DNA of 43,893 nucleotides from Flavobacterium sp. (GTDB taxonomy: Bacteria; Bacteroidota; Bacteroidia; Flavobacteriales; Flavobacteriaceae): positions 1 to 43,893 of the forward strand of contig JASLED010000055.1 of the NCBI GenBank assembly GCA_030151255.1. Direction: 5' to 3'. Below, piece after piece: positions 42,978 through 43,893 of this stretch. The notes beneath the pieces are model-generated. The model did no database searches, was not told where the DNA came from, and was given only the letters and a program-made list of their open reading frames with translations. The stretch's first letter is position 1, and each line of letters opens with the position of its first letter. The position numbers and the translations under genes are program-made.

Positions 42978-43893
42978 CTATTTTTTTGTAATTATTTCAA
43001 TTACGCTATTTTTTCCTTCTTCTCTTTTTACAACATTCATGCTTTCAATAGTATATGCATTAATATCTTTTATTTGACTTGGATCAACAATTTTTCCATC
43101 TACCTTCAAAACAAAAGAATCTGATGAAGAATTAATTGTTATAGATTTTGATATTTTACTTTTCTCTCCTTTAGCTGTTGAAGAATTCTTTATAACAACA
43201 TCATTATTCCCACTTCTAGTTGTAAACACTAAATCTCCCTCGTTTATCGGAAAGACAGTTTTGTCATCAGCAGATTTTTGCATTGTTCCATTCTCATCTG
43301 TAGTATGTGTTACTGAATTTATAACAATTACACCACTTTTACCTTTTTCACCATATCTTTTCTTTCCTTCTGTTCCTGCCATTATGATATGTTTGGTTGG
43401 TGTATTAATTCCTAACTCTTCATCTGTTTTGCGCTCCATTTCTTCTGCTGTATATTCTTTGTCATTAATAATATACAAGAAGTTACTTACATTTTTATTG
43501 TTTTTATCAGCTTTGTTTTTCTTCTTATTTTTATCTTGATCTGTATTACTACTTTTTATCACTTCAATTTTTTTGGCTTCTTCAGCGGCTAATCTGCTTT
43601 CCTTAATTGCCTGTTCTGCTTCAGCATAAGCAATTTTAGCTTCTTCAGCAACTAATCTGCTTTCGTTAATTGCTTGTTCTGCTTCGGCATAAGCAATTTT
43701 AGCTTCTTCGTAAGCCAATTCTGCCTCTTTCATACCTGTTGATTCTTCTTGTATTTCTTCAACTATACGTTGAGAATTAGTAGCAGGCTTTACTTTATAT
43801 TGTGCTTTTACTTCTACCTGAAACAGATAAAAGAAGCAACCAATAACTGGTGCAATACATACAAATTTTAATCGTTTCATATTTTTAGATTTT
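42978..43893 (-). CDS. C-terminal part of a probable M56/BlaR1-like protein (partial)
   Basis: An ATG at 43880 opens a 300-residue frame, but the frame stays open to the window edge (KSKN before MKRLKFVCIAPVIGCFFYLFQ). This reads like the last membrane helix and periplasmic tail of Bacteroidota M56 sensor proteases, whose tails end with a GKSGVIVINS-type and VIEIITKK stretch as here. The proteolytic domain would lie outside the window. The tail has two 63-bp in-frame repeats (EAKIAYAEAEQAI and ESRL) predicted as coiled coil, then a K/N-rich linker. If it starts at 43880 it is instead a short membrane-anchored protein. Confidence 0.65.
   Translation of the reverse strand, partial: KSKNMKRLKFVCIAPVIGCFFYLFQVEVKAQYKVKPATNSQRIVEEIQEESTGMKEAELAYEEAKIAYAEAEQAINESRLVAEEAKIAYAEAEQAIKESRLAAEEAKKIEVIKSSNTDQDKNKKKNKADKNNKNVSNFLYIINDKEYTAEEMERKTDEELGINTPTKHIIMAGTEGKKRYGEKGKSGVIVINSVTHTTDENGTMQKSADDKTVFPINEGDLVFTTRSGNNDVVIKNSSTAKGEKSKISKSITINSSSDSFVLKVDGKIVDPSQIKDINAYTIESMNVVKREEGKNSVIEIITKK
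43576..43701 (-). repeat. Two 63-bp tandem repeats inside the M56-like gene
   Basis: Units at 43576-43638 and 43639-43701 encode nearly the same 21 residues (EAKIAYAEAEQAI, ESRL and flanks), with a partial third unit starting at 43702. The DNA identity is high, pointing to recent duplication. The unit keeps the reading frame and extends a coiled coil by whole heptads. Confidence 0.9.

Noticed and set aside
1..43893. CRISPR array, prophage or integrative element
   Set aside because: I found no regularly spaced repeats, phage structural genes, integrase or transposase; the tRNA-Asn genes have no attachment-site duplication beyond the second full tRNA copy.

Overview
The window looks like a chromosomal segment of a Flavobacteriia (Bacteroidota) bacterium, probably Flavobacteriaceae. 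The evidence is the AT-rich sequence, a TonB-dependent receptor with an N-terminal carboxypeptidase-like domain, a PorZ-like type IX secretion protein with a C-terminal sorting domain, DUF4270 and DUF3108 proteins, atpD-atpC standing apart from other ATP synthase genes, a GalE-like threonine dehydrogenase, and repeated promoter boxes of the Bacteroidetes type TAnnTTTG. I see no phage, insertion sequence, CRISPR array or rRNA operon. Most of the window is dense core genome.

Layout. 1-1052: 5' end of ribF, then a divergent secreted DNase I-like protein. 1107-3950: a TonB-dependent receptor. 4057-8666: a tight minus-strand run DUF3108 > tryptophan 2,3-dioxygenase > M23 lipoprotein > pgi. 8923-11280: hmgA > hppD (tyrosine catabolism), preceded by a 21-codon ORF and a long inverted repeat that overlaps a candidate promoter. 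11509-17100: aspartoacylase-like > 5-FTHF cyclo-ligase > uvrC > patatin/BamA-like (type Vd) protein. 17190-21666: ileS > DksA-like, then lspA with its own promoter. 21884-24912: porZ > recO with overlapping stop and start codons. 25070-27310 (+): a DUF4163/DUF3298-like lipoprotein and a flippase. 27500-29147: radA and a small membrane protein. 29257-31714: an outer-membrane protein (+) facing atpD-atpC (-). 31869-36227: GT5-like half-protein > DUF4270 > glmS, divergent from panC-panD-flippase-like (36328-38510). 38626-43893: a coiled-coil periplasmic protein, two identical tRNA-Asn genes, a UPF0126/TRIC channel, an aldehyde dehydrogenase, a small membrane protein, a threonine dehydrogenase, and the C-terminal part of a probable M56/BlaR1-like protein cut by the window edge.

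How the genes work together. HppD and HmgA are consecutive steps of tyrosine breakdown, and tryptophan dioxygenase nearby opens the kynurenine route. LspA, PorZ, the M23 protease, the patatin/BamA-like protein and several lipoproteins serve the cell envelope. GlmS makes glucosamine-6-phosphate for envelope polymers and shares an operon with a DUF4270 lipoprotein and a half-length glycogen-synthase-like protein that lacks the family's KxGGL motif. The most notable sequence departures are an IleRS with GIHH in place of HIGH (linked in published work to mupirocin hyper-resistance), a DksA-like protein with only one of four zinc cysteines, an M23 protease with HxC instead of HxH, and the GT5-like pseudo-enzyme. 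The best candidates for undescribed regulation are the hmgA leader (palindrome, promoter, tiny ORF) and the 8697-8824 promoter-hairpin-terminator unit.
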